Source: Bacteroidales bacterium (GTDB lineage: Bacteria; Bacteroidota; Bacteroidia; Bacteroidales; F082). From it: a stretch of 64,000 nt of DNA. Positions 56,181-63,191 of this stretch are shown here, in pieces (the first letter of the stretch is position 1; each line of letters begins with the position of its first letter). Under the pieces are notes generated by a model. It was not told the DNA's origin, did no database searches, and worked only from the letters and a program-made list of their open reading frames with translations. The translations under genes and the position numbers were made by a program. The stretch lies in assembly GCA_017427985.1 (NCBI GenBank), contig JAFRRS010000023.1, positions 372,001 through 436,000 on the forward strand, written 5' to 3'.

Positions 56181-56903
56181 TTATTTTGTCAATGCTTGGA
56201 AGCATTCCTCAATTGAGGCGTCTTTACTGTGCATCACGTTAAGTTTGATGTTTTCAATCGTATCGTTCGCGACGACTACACCTTTATTAATAATAACGAT
56301 GCGCGGGCACATCGCCTCGACTTCCTGCATGATGTGAGTTGAGAGAAGGACGGTTTTTTCTTTTCCAAGATCCGAGATAAGTCCACGAATATCAACGAGT
56401 TGGTTCGGGTCGAGTCCCGATGTCGGCTCGTCAAGAATCAAGACTGAAGGGTTGTGCATCATGGCTTGAGCGAGACCGACACGCTGGCGGTAGCCTTTCG
56501 ACAAAGCTCCGATTTTCTTGCGCATCTCGACGGTGAGACCGGTCTTTTCAATCATCTCATCGATGCGATTTTTTGCTTCTTTGCCGGTTATATGATGAAT
56601 TCCGGCGACGAATTCGAGATATTCGCGCACGTACATATCGAGGTAAAGCGGGTTATGCTCCGGAAGATATCCCACGCGTTGGCGTACCTCCATCGGGTTG
56701 TCGATGGTATCGAAACCTTCGACCGAAACAGTGCCTTCGGTTTGCGGAATGAAGCAAGTGATAATCTTCATCAACGTTGATTTTCCTGCTCCGTTCGGGC
56801 CAAGAAGTCCCACAATCTGACCTTTTTCGATATCCAGATTCACATCATTCAGCGCCAACTGCTGATCATAGCGTTTCGTTACGTGGTTTACCTTTATTGA
56901 CAT
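56181..56903 (-). CDS. ABC transporter ATP-binding protein, GldA-like
   Basis: 240 residues. Walker A GPNGAGKST at 35-43, signature LSKGYRQR at 134-141, Walker B VLILDEPTSGLD near 154-165, H-loop LLSTHIMQE. The first part closely resembles GldA, the gliding/T9SS-associated ATPase, but GldA is usually ~300 residues and this lacks the C-terminal extension. No permease lies beside it. It could serve an ABC-2 exporter encoded elsewhere. Confidence 0.85.
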   Translation of the reverse strand: MSIKVNHVTKRYDQQLALNDVNLDIEKGQIVGLLGPNGAGKSTLMKIITCFIPQTEGTVSVEGFDTIDNPMEVRQRVGYLPEHNPLYLDMYVREYLEFVAGIHHITGKEAKNRIDEMIEKTGLTVEMRKKIGALSKGYRQRVGLAQAMMHNPSVLILDEPTSGLDPNQLVDIRGLISDLGKEKTVLLSTHIMQEVEAMCPRIVIINKGVVVANDTIENIKLNVMHSKDASIEECFQALTK

Positions 56904-56918
56904 GATAGCTCCCGAGGG

Positions 56919-57263
56919 TTAGAGGTTACTTATATATTCTTCCGCCTGTGCTTTCAACGGTGACAAATCTTCAGTGATTACAGACCAAAGAACATCTTTA
57001 TTAATTTGGTAATAATCATGAACAAGGATATGACGCATCTTCTCGATCACTTTCCATGGAGTTTTGGGATGATTTTCCTTAAATTCCAGACTCAATTTAT
57101 AAACGGCTTCGCCAATAATCTGTATATTATAAACTGTAGCATGAAGATGCAACAAATCACTATTTAATTGCGCTTGTGTCAATCCATTGGTATATTCTTC
57201 CACATGTTGAATTGCGGTAAGAATATGATTCAATCGTTCTTTATCCCTAAGAGGCTCTCTCAT
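56919..57263 (-). CDS. HepT-like toxin (DUF86)
   Basis: 114 residues, all-helical. It contains the R-x4-H-x-Y motif (RHILVHDY) near residue 80 that marks HEPN RNase-type active sites. It follows and overlaps by 17 bases a MntA-like nucleotidyltransferase. MntA/HepT modules act by AMPylation of the HepT tyrosine, which neutralises the RNase. The ABC ATPase starts 15 bases downstream but is probably unrelated. Confidence 0.9.
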   Translation of the reverse strand: MREPLRDKERLNHILTAIQHVEEYTNGLTQAQLNSDLLHLHATVYNIQIIGEAVYKLSLEFKENHPKTPWKVIEKMRHILVHDYYQINKDVLWSVITEDLSPLKAQAEEYISNL

Positions 57264-57540
57264 AAACTAAGATTTTATCGCGGTTGGCGCTTTCTTCGGC
57301 AAATGGCAGTAAATCGCCGTCAACAACAAGGTCAACTGAGCGGTGAAGCAAAGCTTCAAGGTCACAAATCATGCCAAAAAATGCCAATCCCATTTTTGTT
57401 CCAGGCACAAAAGTTATGAGAATATCGACATCGCTGCCAGGATTCTCCTCGCCGCGAGAATACGAGCCAAAAACCCATGCCTTATCCACAGGTTTTGTCT
57501 TAAAATACTCGCTTATCGTTTTTTTAACTTTTGCGTCCAT
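57247..57540 (-). CDS. MntA-like minimal nucleotidyltransferase antitoxin
   Basis: 97 residues from the ATG at 57538-57540. Nucleotidyltransferase motif GSYSRGEENPGSDVDI (25-40; Asp37 and Asp39) and a third acidic residue in SVDLVVDGD. It probably AMPylates the HepT partner. A longer in-frame TTG start would lie above the promoter (TATTTTTG on the coding strand at 57571-57564). Confidence 0.9.
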   Translation of the reverse strand: MDAKVKKTISEYFKTKPVDKAWVFGSYSRGEENPGSDVDILITFVPGTKMGLAFFGMICDLEALLHRSVDLVVDGDLLPFAEESANRDKILVYERAS

Positions 57541-57563
57541 TTTGTTAAAACTGATTTTCTTTG

Positions 57564-57571
57564 CAAAAATA
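57564..57571 (-). promoter_or_regulatory. -7 element of mntA-hepT promoter
   Basis: CAAAAATA on the plus strand, 23 bases before the ATG. The space 57541-57911 (371 bases) has no gene; it holds this promoter, a plus-strand promoter and a structured leader. Confidence 0.6.
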
Positions 57572-57621
57572 CAAAATTTCTTCAAATTTCAGCCTGTTTT
57601 GATAAAATTTTTCAAAAGCTC

Positions 57622-57651
57622 ATTGCAATTCAATTATATTTTGTATATTTG
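57622..57651 (+). promoter_or_regulatory. promoter of the structured leader
   Basis: TTG at 57622-57624 and TATATTTG at 57644-57651 with a 19-base spacer; predicted transcription start near 57658, giving a ~254-base leader before the ATG at 57912. Confidence 0.65.
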
Positions 57652-57714
57652 CCGTTGGATTTGGCAAAACCATTTCCATTTTATAGAAAATTAGAAGCGT
57701 TATGCTCATCTTTT

Positions 57715-57858
57715 GAATCGTAAACGTAGGAAATTTACAGATTAAGCACAAAAGATAGCATGCTGGTTTTCACGTATAGCGTGGACTACTATTCTGTGTA
57801 TGTGCTAAAGGTTTCCTACGACCTACGATTCAAGCGTGGCATAGTCAGCTCCACGCTT
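57715..57858 (+). ncRNA. candidate structured RNA (nested hairpin plus second hairpin)
   Basis: Outer stem: GAATCGTA (57715-57722) with TACGATTC (57824-57831), 2x3 internal loop, then CGTAGGAAA (57725-57733) with TTTCCTACG (57812-57820), i.e. 17 perfect pairs. Middle stem: TTA/TAA plus GCACA (57746-57750) with TGTGC (57801-57805), and AGATAG with CTATTCT. Tip: CACG (57771-57774) with CGTG (57780-57783). A second hairpin follows at once: AAGCGTGG (57832-57839) with CCACGCTT (57851-57858). No open frame covers it. It could be a cis-regulatory leader or a separate small RNA ending at the second hairpin; I do not recognise the class. Confidence 0.7.
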
Positions 57859-57911
57859 CTTTCATTAATAACAACCATTTTGGTGCTGGATGGGGAAAAA
57901 TATCAATTGTC

Positions 57912-58997
57912 ATGAAAAGATTATTATTTCTATTGATAATGGCTCCAATATGTGTTTGGGCTCAAATTGATATAAGAATAGAAGAAGTCAAATATACACC
58001 TGTTTATAAACCCGAAGTTTATGACAGCTTACAGTCATTTAAGAATGAAAAGAAGGAAACTCTTGCTGAATTCCGTGATCAATTTAAAAAATATATAGGA
58101 CAAGATATATATTTCATACCGTATCCTAATAAGAATGATTCACAAATGAAGGGTACAAGTTTTGCATTGTCTCAAGAAACAGGCTTTAAATTCTATTGTC
58201 CAAATAAATATCATAAGTTTTTAGTAGGTCAGCATGAAGATCAAATACAAGAAGTAAAACGCAATAAAGTTTCTGTCAGAAAAGAAATGGTCTATTACTA
58301 TGATAGTACAACCGTTTATAAAGCTATATATCTAGGAAATCCCAACGAAATCCGTTGGGGTAGTAATGTTAAAATAGAGCCCCAATATTATTGCACGCCT
58401 TATAGCGCATATCTTGGCAAATATTTTAAAATACTAGACATTAATGTGTCTGATAATTCTAGTCGAAATATAGATTTAATATTACTTAATGACAACAATG
58501 ATACCGTTGTTTTCTCTAGCCATGGGAATGGAGACATCATGTCATTTGAAAGCAGATATCCAGAATTCATGATTGTCGGTTGGTATTTAAAAATGAAAGA
58601 GATTTATGAAGGGAAAGATTTCGTTTATTTTGGGAATAAAAACCAATATACAGGAAATGATCCCAAAACAACCATTGATATTGCAAGTGGTGAGAAAATA
58701 ACACTTAACAGAGGATCAGAATGGTCATGTATTGGATTACAATTAATGAATGTTAAAGAATATAGCAGTCTTCAACTCTACTTGGTTTTTCAAAACCCAG
58801 ACGGAAATCAAATAAAAGTTAGAATTAAAGAGCGGCGAGACGACAAAAGTCCAATAACACTATCACGCTTTTATGAAAAAACAGAATATCTCAAGATGAA
58901 AGAAGAGGAACGTATTTCCGCAGAAGAGAAAGAACGCAAACTGGCCGAAGAGGAGGCTGCAAGGAAACGTGAAAAGGAAAAAATCGAAAAAATATGA
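57912..58997 (+). CDS. secreted protein of unknown function, probably truncated by a frameshift
   Basis: 361 residues. Signal peptide (APICVWAQ), then a beta-rich, Lys/Tyr-rich domain with no family I recognise (IGQDIYFIPYPN, PQYYCTPYSAYLGKYFKILD, FVYFGNKNQYTG). The last ~45 residues form a charged helix (MKEEERISAEEKERKLAEEE). The frame ends at TGA within ATGA, where the next small gene starts. That small gene carries a domain usually joined to such a helix, so the two are probably halves of one protein. The gene is much more AT-rich than the chromosomal core genes here. It follows the structured leader. Confidence 0.8.
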   Translation: MKRLLFLLIMAPICVWAQIDIRIEEVKYTPVYKPEVYDSLQSFKNEKKETLAEFRDQFKKYIGQDIYFIPYPNKNDSQMKGTSFALSQETGFKFYCPNKYHKFLVGQHEDQIQEVKRNKVSVRKEMVYYYDSTTVYKAIYLGNPNEIRWGSNVKIEPQYYCTPYSAYLGKYFKILDINVSDNSSRNIDLILLNDNNDTVVFSSHGNGDIMSFESRYPEFMIVGWYLKMKEIYEGKDFVYFGNKNQYTGNDPKTTIDIASGEKITLNRGSEWSCIGLQLMNVKEYSSLQLYLVFQNPDGNQIKVRIKERRDDKSPITLSRFYEKTEYLKMKEEERISAEEKERKLAEEEAARKREKEKIEKI

Positions 58998-59206
58998 TAG
59001 CAAAATATGGAGAGAAATATGGCAAATTGATAATTAATGGTCAGGTTGTTATCGGAATGAACAAGGAAATGTGCCGTTATGCCTGGGGAAATCCTAGTGA
59101 AATAAACACTACAACAGTAGCAAATCATATTCATGAACAATGGGTGTACTCACTACGTTGTTATTTATATTTTGATGATGGAATTTTAACGGCAATTCAA
59201 AACTGA
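58994..59206 (+). CDS. SmpA/OmlA-like C-terminal domain, split from the preceding gene
   Basis: 70 residues: IAKYGEKYGKLIINGQVVIGMNKEMCRYAWG, then HEQWVYSLRCYLYFDDG. This is the pattern of the small domain in which a 'G-M-x-K-x-x-x-x-x-x-W-G' helix is followed by an E-Q-W-V-Y strand. It has no signal peptide of its own, yet such domains are extracytoplasmic. Reading one base back across the A6 run at 58987-58992 joins it in frame to the preceding protein. It is either a translationally coupled gene (ATGA) or the result of an indel. Confidence 0.7.
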   Translation: MIAKYGEKYGKLIINGQVVIGMNKEMCRYAWGNPSEINTTTVANHIHEQWVYSLRCYLYFDDGILTAIQN

Positions 59207-59235
59207 CAATAAAATATACCATTTACAAAATATCT

Positions 59236-59277
59236 AGAGATTTCTCCACTCCGCTTCGCTGCGATCGAAATGACGGG
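59236..59277 (+). repeat. dispersed intergenic repeat (AGATTTCTCCACTCCGC type)
   Basis: AGATTTCTCCACTCCGC, TTCGCTGCGATCGAAATGACGGG. I know this motif as a common intergenic repeat in Bacteroidetes genomes; only one copy is in the window. Confidence 0.6.
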
Positions 59278-59323
59278 AAAAAATAAATTCGCAACAAGTA
59301 GCTGCGCAAATGATAATTTTTGT

Positions 59324-59331
59324 TACTTTTG
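59324..59331 (+). promoter_or_regulatory. -7 element of second toxin-antitoxin operon
   Basis: TACTTTTG followed by C, 25 bases before the ATG at 59356. Confidence 0.65.
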
Positions 59332-59355
59332 CAAAGTAATTTAAAAAGCTCAGAT

Positions 59356-59568
59356 ATGAAGCCTTACGACAAACAAAACGAAGAATTTAAAGACAACGTT
59401 TCCGAACCGGAAGCCTTGTATGGTACTTTGCAACAGCATAATCCAATAAATTTTATTAAAACCAAATCAATTCCCGAAGGATATATGACTTTAGATGAAT
59501 TCGGAGAATTGTTCCACCAAAAACTTGAAGCCTGCTATGAGAAATTACAAAATGATAATAAGCAATGA
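59356..59568 (+). CDS. small antitoxin of a RelE/ParE-type pair
   Basis: 70 residues, acidic and helical: MKPYDKQNEEFKDN, IPEGYMTLDEFGELFHQKLEACYEKL. The 'G-Y-M-T-L-D-E-F' segment is typical of Bacteroidetes antitoxins that precede RelE-type toxins. It lacks an obvious DNA-binding domain. Its end overlaps the toxin start by about 17 bases. Confidence 0.75.
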   Translation: MKPYDKQNEEFKDNVSEPEALYGTLQQHNPINFIKTKSIPEGYMTLDEFGELFHQKLEACYEKLQNDNKQ

Positions 59569-59845
59569 GACGGCAGATGACCTCGGCGAAATGGCTTATT
59601 ATATAGCCACTTTATACCGCCCGGAAAGCGGTCATAATTATGTCAATCGGATTTTAGGAAAACTTGCATCCTTGCAATATACCGCAGATATTTTTCAGTA
59701 CACAAAATTTGCAAATGCAAGAAAAATTCATCCTTTAGCTAAAACGATTCCTATAATGAATGGCAAATGGACAGTGGTATTTCATATTGATGAAAACTAC
59801 GTTATTGTCGATAGATTTTTGCCGTCAAAACTGATGGTTTTATAG
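59552..59845 (+). CDS. RelE/ParE-superfamily toxin
   Basis: 97 residues from the ATG at 59552 (an ATG at 59537 is also possible). ISNETADDLGEMAYYIATLYRPESGHNYVNRI, then FANARKIHPLAKTIPIMNGKWTVVFHIDENYVIVDRFLPS: the helix pair and C-terminal strands of RelE-like toxins. Target unknown (ribosomal mRNA cleavage or gyrase). Confidence 0.8.
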   Translation: MIISNETADDLGEMAYYIATLYRPESGHNYVNRILGKLASLQYTADIFQYTKFANARKIHPLAKTIPIMNGKWTVVFHIDENYVIVDRFLPSKLMVL

Positions 59846-59894
59846 CCTTCAAAAAATTAATTTTCATTAATGTTTTTTGTATTAAATAATTTTG

Positions 59895-59902
59895 TACTTT
59901 TG
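59895..59902 (+). promoter_or_regulatory. -7 element of rplM operon
   Basis: TACTTTTG followed by CAG; the leader to the rplM ATG is ~57 bases. Confidence 0.6.
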
Positions 59903-59965
59903 CAGTCCGAAATTTTAGTAGGGAAAATAGTGTAAAAACACATAACAAATTATTAATTAAATTAA

Positions 59966-60415
59966 ATGGATACATTAAGTTACAAAACAGTTAGCGTCAA
60001 CAAGGAGCATGCCAACAAAAAATGGTATGTCGTTGATGCTGAGGGTCAGGTTCTTGGCCGTATGGCTCAGGAAATCGCCCAGGTTTTAAGAGGAAAGAGG
60101 AAGGCATGCTATACTCCCCACAGTGATTGTGGCGATAATGTCATCGTAATCAATGCCGAGAAAGTCATCCTCACCGGCAGCAAAATGGACAAGAAGGTTT
60201 ACGTACACTACACAGGTTATCCTGGTGGTCAGCGCGTTAAAACCGTGAAGGAACTTCTTAACAAGAAGCCTATCTTCGTCATCGAACACGCGGTTAAGGG
60301 CATGTTACCTAAGACACGCCTTGGCAGTGCCATCTTCCGTAATCTTTACGTTTATGAAGGACCTAATCACCCGCATGAGGCCCAACAACCACAAGTATTA
60401 ACAATTAAGAAATAA
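59966..60415 (+). CDS. rplM: 50S ribosomal protein L13
   Basis: 149 residues. KKWYVVDAEGQVLGRMAQEIAQVLRGK, YTPHSDCGDNVIVINAEKV and GMLPKTRLG are diagnostic of L13. It is an early-assembly protein of the large subunit. First gene of the rplM-rpsI-rpsB-tsf unit; rpsI starts 5 bases on. Confidence 0.98.
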   Translation: MDTLSYKTVSVNKEHANKKWYVVDAEGQVLGRMAQEIAQVLRGKRKACYTPHSDCGDNVIVINAEKVILTGSKMDKKVYVHYTGYPGGQRVKTVKELLNKKPIFVIEHAVKGMLPKTRLGSAIFRNLYVYEGPNHPHEAQQPQVLTIKK

Positions 60416-60420
60416 GTATC

Positions 60421-60807
60421 ATGGAAGTAATCAACGCGTTAGGTAGAAGAAAGACAGCCGTCGCACGTATCTACATGAAAGCCGGCGAAGGCAAAATTAC
60501 GGTCAACAAACGTGACTACAAGGAGTATTTCCCGACAAGCATCCTGCATTATGTGGTTGAACAGCCATTGATGCTCACAGAGAACTTGGGTAAATATGAC
60601 ATCAAGGTCAACCTCGATGGCGGTGGTATCAACGGTCAGGCAGAAGCTCTCCGTCTCGCTATCAGCCGCGCATTGTGCGAAATCAACGCTGAATATCGTC
60701 CTATCCTTAAGGCTAAAGGTTTGATGCGCCGCGACCCACGTATGGTCGAACGTAAGAAGCCAGGTCAGCCAGGTGCACGTAAGAAATTCCAATTCAGCAA
60801 ACGTTAG
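60421..60807 (+). CDS. rpsI: 30S ribosomal protein S9
   Basis: 128 residues. NALGRRKTAVARIYMKAGEGKITVN, GGGINGQAEALRLAISRAL, and a basic tail ending RKKFQFSKR, which reaches the P-site tRNA. Second gene of the ribosomal operon. Confidence 0.98.
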   Translation: MEVINALGRRKTAVARIYMKAGEGKITVNKRDYKEYFPTSILHYVVEQPLMLTENLGKYDIKVNLDGGGINGQAEALRLAISRALCEINAEYRPILKAKGLMRRDPRMVERKKPGQPGARKKFQFSKR

Positions 60808-60826
60808 TCTATTAAAAGGAAACATC

Positions 60827-61654
60827 ATGACACAAGCAACATTCGAAGAATTATTAGATGCAGGTTGTCACTTCGGTCACCTCAGAAGAAAATGGAACCC
60901 GAACATGGCACCGTACATCTTCATGGAACGTAACGGTATCCATATTATTGACTTGTACAAGACACAGGCCAAGATCGATGAAGCAGCAAACGCTCTTCGT
61001 CAGTTAGCAAGATCAGGAAAGAAAGTCCTTTTCGTAGCTACAAAGAAACAGGCGAAAGACATCGTCGCTGAACTCGTTTCAAGAGTCAACATGCCATACG
61101 TGACAGAGCGTTGGCCTGGTGGCATGCTCACCAACTTCACCACAATCCGCAAGGCAGTGCGTAAGATGGTCAGCATCGACAAGTTGATCGCAAGCAGCCA
61201 GTACAATAACCTTTCAAAACGCGAGCGTCTCCAGATCGAGCGTGAGCGCGAGAAACTCCAGAAGAACCTTGGTTCAATCGCCGACCTGAACCGCCTTCCA
61301 AGCGCAGTGTTCGTCGTTGACGTCATCAAGGAACATATCGCAGTGGCAGAAGCAAGAAAACTTAACATCCCTACTTACGCCATCGTCGACACCAACTCAA
61401 ATCCTAACCTCATCGACTTCCCGATTCCGGCAAACGACGACGCTTCGAAGTCAATCGCCCTCATCGTGAGCAAGATGGTCGAGGCTATCGAAGAAGGTCT
61501 CAACGAGCGCAAGAACACAATGAAGGATGCCGACATGGCAGAAGCCGAAGGTGAAGAGGAAATGAACGAAAACGCAGCAGTTGAAGAGGAAGAGAAAGAA
61601 GAAGAGACAAAACGTCCTCGCCGTCCTCGCAAGACTGTCGCAAAGAAAAACTAA
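60827..61654 (+). CDS. rpsB: 30S ribosomal protein S2
   Basis: 275 residues from the ATG at 60827, which has AAAAGGA upstream. FEELLDAGCHFGHLRRKWNPNMAPYIF, ERWPGGMLTNFTTIRKAV, and NLIDFPIPANDDA mark S2. The C-terminal ~50 residues are an acidic then basic low-complexity tail (EAEGEEEMNENAAVEEEE, KRPRRPRKT) beyond the usual fold. Confidence 0.98.
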   Translation: MTQATFEELLDAGCHFGHLRRKWNPNMAPYIFMERNGIHIIDLYKTQAKIDEAANALRQLARSGKKVLFVATKKQAKDIVAELVSRVNMPYVTERWPGGMLTNFTTIRKAVRKMVSIDKLIASSQYNNLSKRERLQIEREREKLQKNLGSIADLNRLPSAVFVVDVIKEHIAVAEARKLNIPTYAIVDTNSNPNLIDFPIPANDDASKSIALIVSKMVEAIEEGLNERKNTMKDADMAEAEGEEEMNENAAVEEEEKEEETKRPRRPRKTVAKKN

Positions 61655-61679
61655 TCATTAAATAAAGAAAGGTAAGACA

Positions 61680-62675
61680 ATGAATATTACTGCAGCTCAA
61701 GTCAATGAACTCAGACAAATGACAGGCGCAGGTATGATGGACTGCAAGAAAGCCCTCGTTGAATGCAACGGCGACAAAGAAGCAGCTATCGACTACCTCC
61801 GCAAGAAAGGCCAGAAAATCGCTGAAAAGCGCGCTGACCGTGAAGCCGCTGAAGGCGCTGTCATCTCAGCAACAACAGCAGACCACACATACGGTGCTGT
61901 CATCATGCTGAACTGCGAGACAGACTTCGTAGGTTCGAACGCCGACTTCGTCGGAGCAGCCAAAGGATTCCTCCAGGCAGCTATCGACAACAAGCTCAAG
62001 AACCTCGACGCTCTCAAGGCTTTCGCCATCAACGGCCGCACAGTCGCTGACCTCGTCACCGACCTCACAGCCAAGACAGGCGAGAAAGTCGAACTCAAAC
62101 ACCTCGAAGTCGTTGAGGCTCCTTACGTAGCCAACTACAACCACCAGGGCAACCGCCTCGCAACACTCGTTGGATTCAACAAGAACTTCAACGGTATTGA
62201 AGAGACAGCTCACGAAGTGGCAATGCACGCAGCAGCTATGTCACCTATCGCTATCGACGAAAACGACGTCCCACAGGAGACAAAAGACCGTGAGATGGCA
62301 GTCGCTATCGAGAAGACAAAACAGGAACAGGCAGCTAAGGCAGTCGATGTCGCTTTGAAGAAAGCAGGTATCAACCCGGCTCACGTTGACAGTGAAGATC
62401 ACATCAACTCAAACATGGCCAAGGGTTGGATCACAGAGGCTCAGGCACAGCAGGCACGCGAGATCCGCGAGAAAGTCACAGCTGACACCCTTGCTAACCT
62501 CAAGGAGCAGATGGTGATGAACATCGCTAACGGCCGTGTCAACAAGTTCTTCAAAGAGAACTGCCTCCTCGACCAGGCTTCATTGCTCGACGGCAGCATG
62601 ACAGTGCGCCAGTTCATCCAGAAGGCTGACAAGGAAGCTACAGTTGTGGCATTCAAGAGAGTTCAGCTCGGATAA
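61680..62675 (+). CDS. tsf: translation elongation factor Ts
   Basis: 331 residues. N-terminal UBA-like domain with LRQMTGAGMMDCKKALVECNGD; two core subdomains with NCETDFVGSNADF and HVAMHAAA-type AHEVAMHAAAMSP; C-terminal KFFKENCLLDQ. It exchanges GDP on EF-Tu. Longer than E. coli EF-Ts (283). Last gene of the ribosomal operon, followed by a terminator within a heptamer array. Confidence 0.97.
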   Translation: MNITAAQVNELRQMTGAGMMDCKKALVECNGDKEAAIDYLRKKGQKIAEKRADREAAEGAVISATTADHTYGAVIMLNCETDFVGSNADFVGAAKGFLQAAIDNKLKNLDALKAFAINGRTVADLVTDLTAKTGEKVELKHLEVVEAPYVANYNHQGNRLATLVGFNKNFNGIEETAHEVAMHAAAMSPIAIDENDVPQETKDREMAVAIEKTKQEQAAKAVDVALKKAGINPAHVDSEDHINSNMAKGWITEAQAQQAREIREKVTADTLANLKEQMVMNIANGRVNKFFKENCLLDQASLLDGSMTVRQFIQKADKEATVVAFKRVQLG

Positions 62676-62676
62676 G

Positions 62677-62740
62677 AGACCTTAGACTTTAGACCTTAGA
62701 CCTTAGTAGATTTACTATTGTTTAGGGTCTAAAGTTTTTG
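62677..62740 (+). repeat. heptamer array and terminator after tsf
   Basis: CCTTAGA, CTTTAGA, CCTTAGA, CCTTAGT units begin 2 bases after the stop. CTTTAGACC (62687-62695) pairs with GGTCTAAAG (62726-62734), followed by five T, making a terminator. Confidence 0.85.
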
Positions 62741-62758
62741 TATTGAAAAATCAAAATT

Positions 62759-63121
62759 ATGAAATCAACCGATTACAAACAACTTATTGTGTGGCAAAAA
62801 GCCATGGATTTAACAACAGAAGTTTATTCCCTTGTTAAATTTTTACCCAAAGAAGAAACTTATGGTTTATCAGACCAGATGAGAAGAGCGGTAGTATCTA
62901 TTCCTTCAAATATCGCAGAAGGACAAGGTAGAATATCCGATAAAGAATATGTTAATTTTTTATCAATAGCAAGAGGCTCATTATGGGAATTATCAACTCA
63001 AATTGAAATTTGTATAAGATTGAATTATATCAATCAAAACCAAACTTCAAAATCAATCAATCTTATAACGGAAATTAGCAAAATGCTAAATTCACTAGCT
63101 AATTCATTGAAAAAACCTTAG
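62759..63121 (+). CDS. four-helix-bundle protein (S23/IVS-encoded family)
   Basis: 120 residues. QLIVWQKAMDLTTEVYSLVKFLPKEETYGLSDQMRRAVVSIPSNIAEGQGR, then KEYVNFLSIARGSLWELSTQIEI: the TIGR02436 family first seen in 23S rRNA intervening sequences and related to the Avd protein of diversity-generating retroelements. Here no RT or rRNA is nearby. It is AT-rich, unlike the adjoining tsf, and sits between two copies of the same heptamer repeats, so it may be mobile. Confidence 0.93.
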   Translation: MKSTDYKQLIVWQKAMDLTTEVYSLVKFLPKEETYGLSDQMRRAVVSIPSNIAEGQGRISDKEYVNFLSIARGSLWELSTQIEICIRLNYINQNQTSKSINLITEISKMLNSLANSLKKP

Positions 63122-63122
63122 A

Positions 63123-63191
63123 TGTTAGACCTTAGACATTAGCAGTTTTACAACACCCAAATCTAAGGTCTAAAGTCTAAGGTCTAAGGTC
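63123..63191 (+). repeat. heptamer inverted array between the four-helix-bundle gene and cysS
   Basis: TTAGACCTTAGACATTAG on the left and CTAAGGTCTAAAGTCTAAGG on the right are inverted copies of the same unit as at 62677-62706. It runs into the cysS stop codon and can act as a terminator for both strands. Confidence 0.85.

Noticed and set aside
57715-57858. Possible retron msr-msd RNA
   Set aside because: The inverted ends are suggestive, but no reverse transcriptase gene is within the window and the downstream gene has a signal peptide.
58986-58997. Programmed -1 frameshift site
   Set aside because: The zero-frame reading A AAA ATA is not a canonical slippery heptamer, and no clear stimulatory structure follows; an indel or coupled start is simpler.
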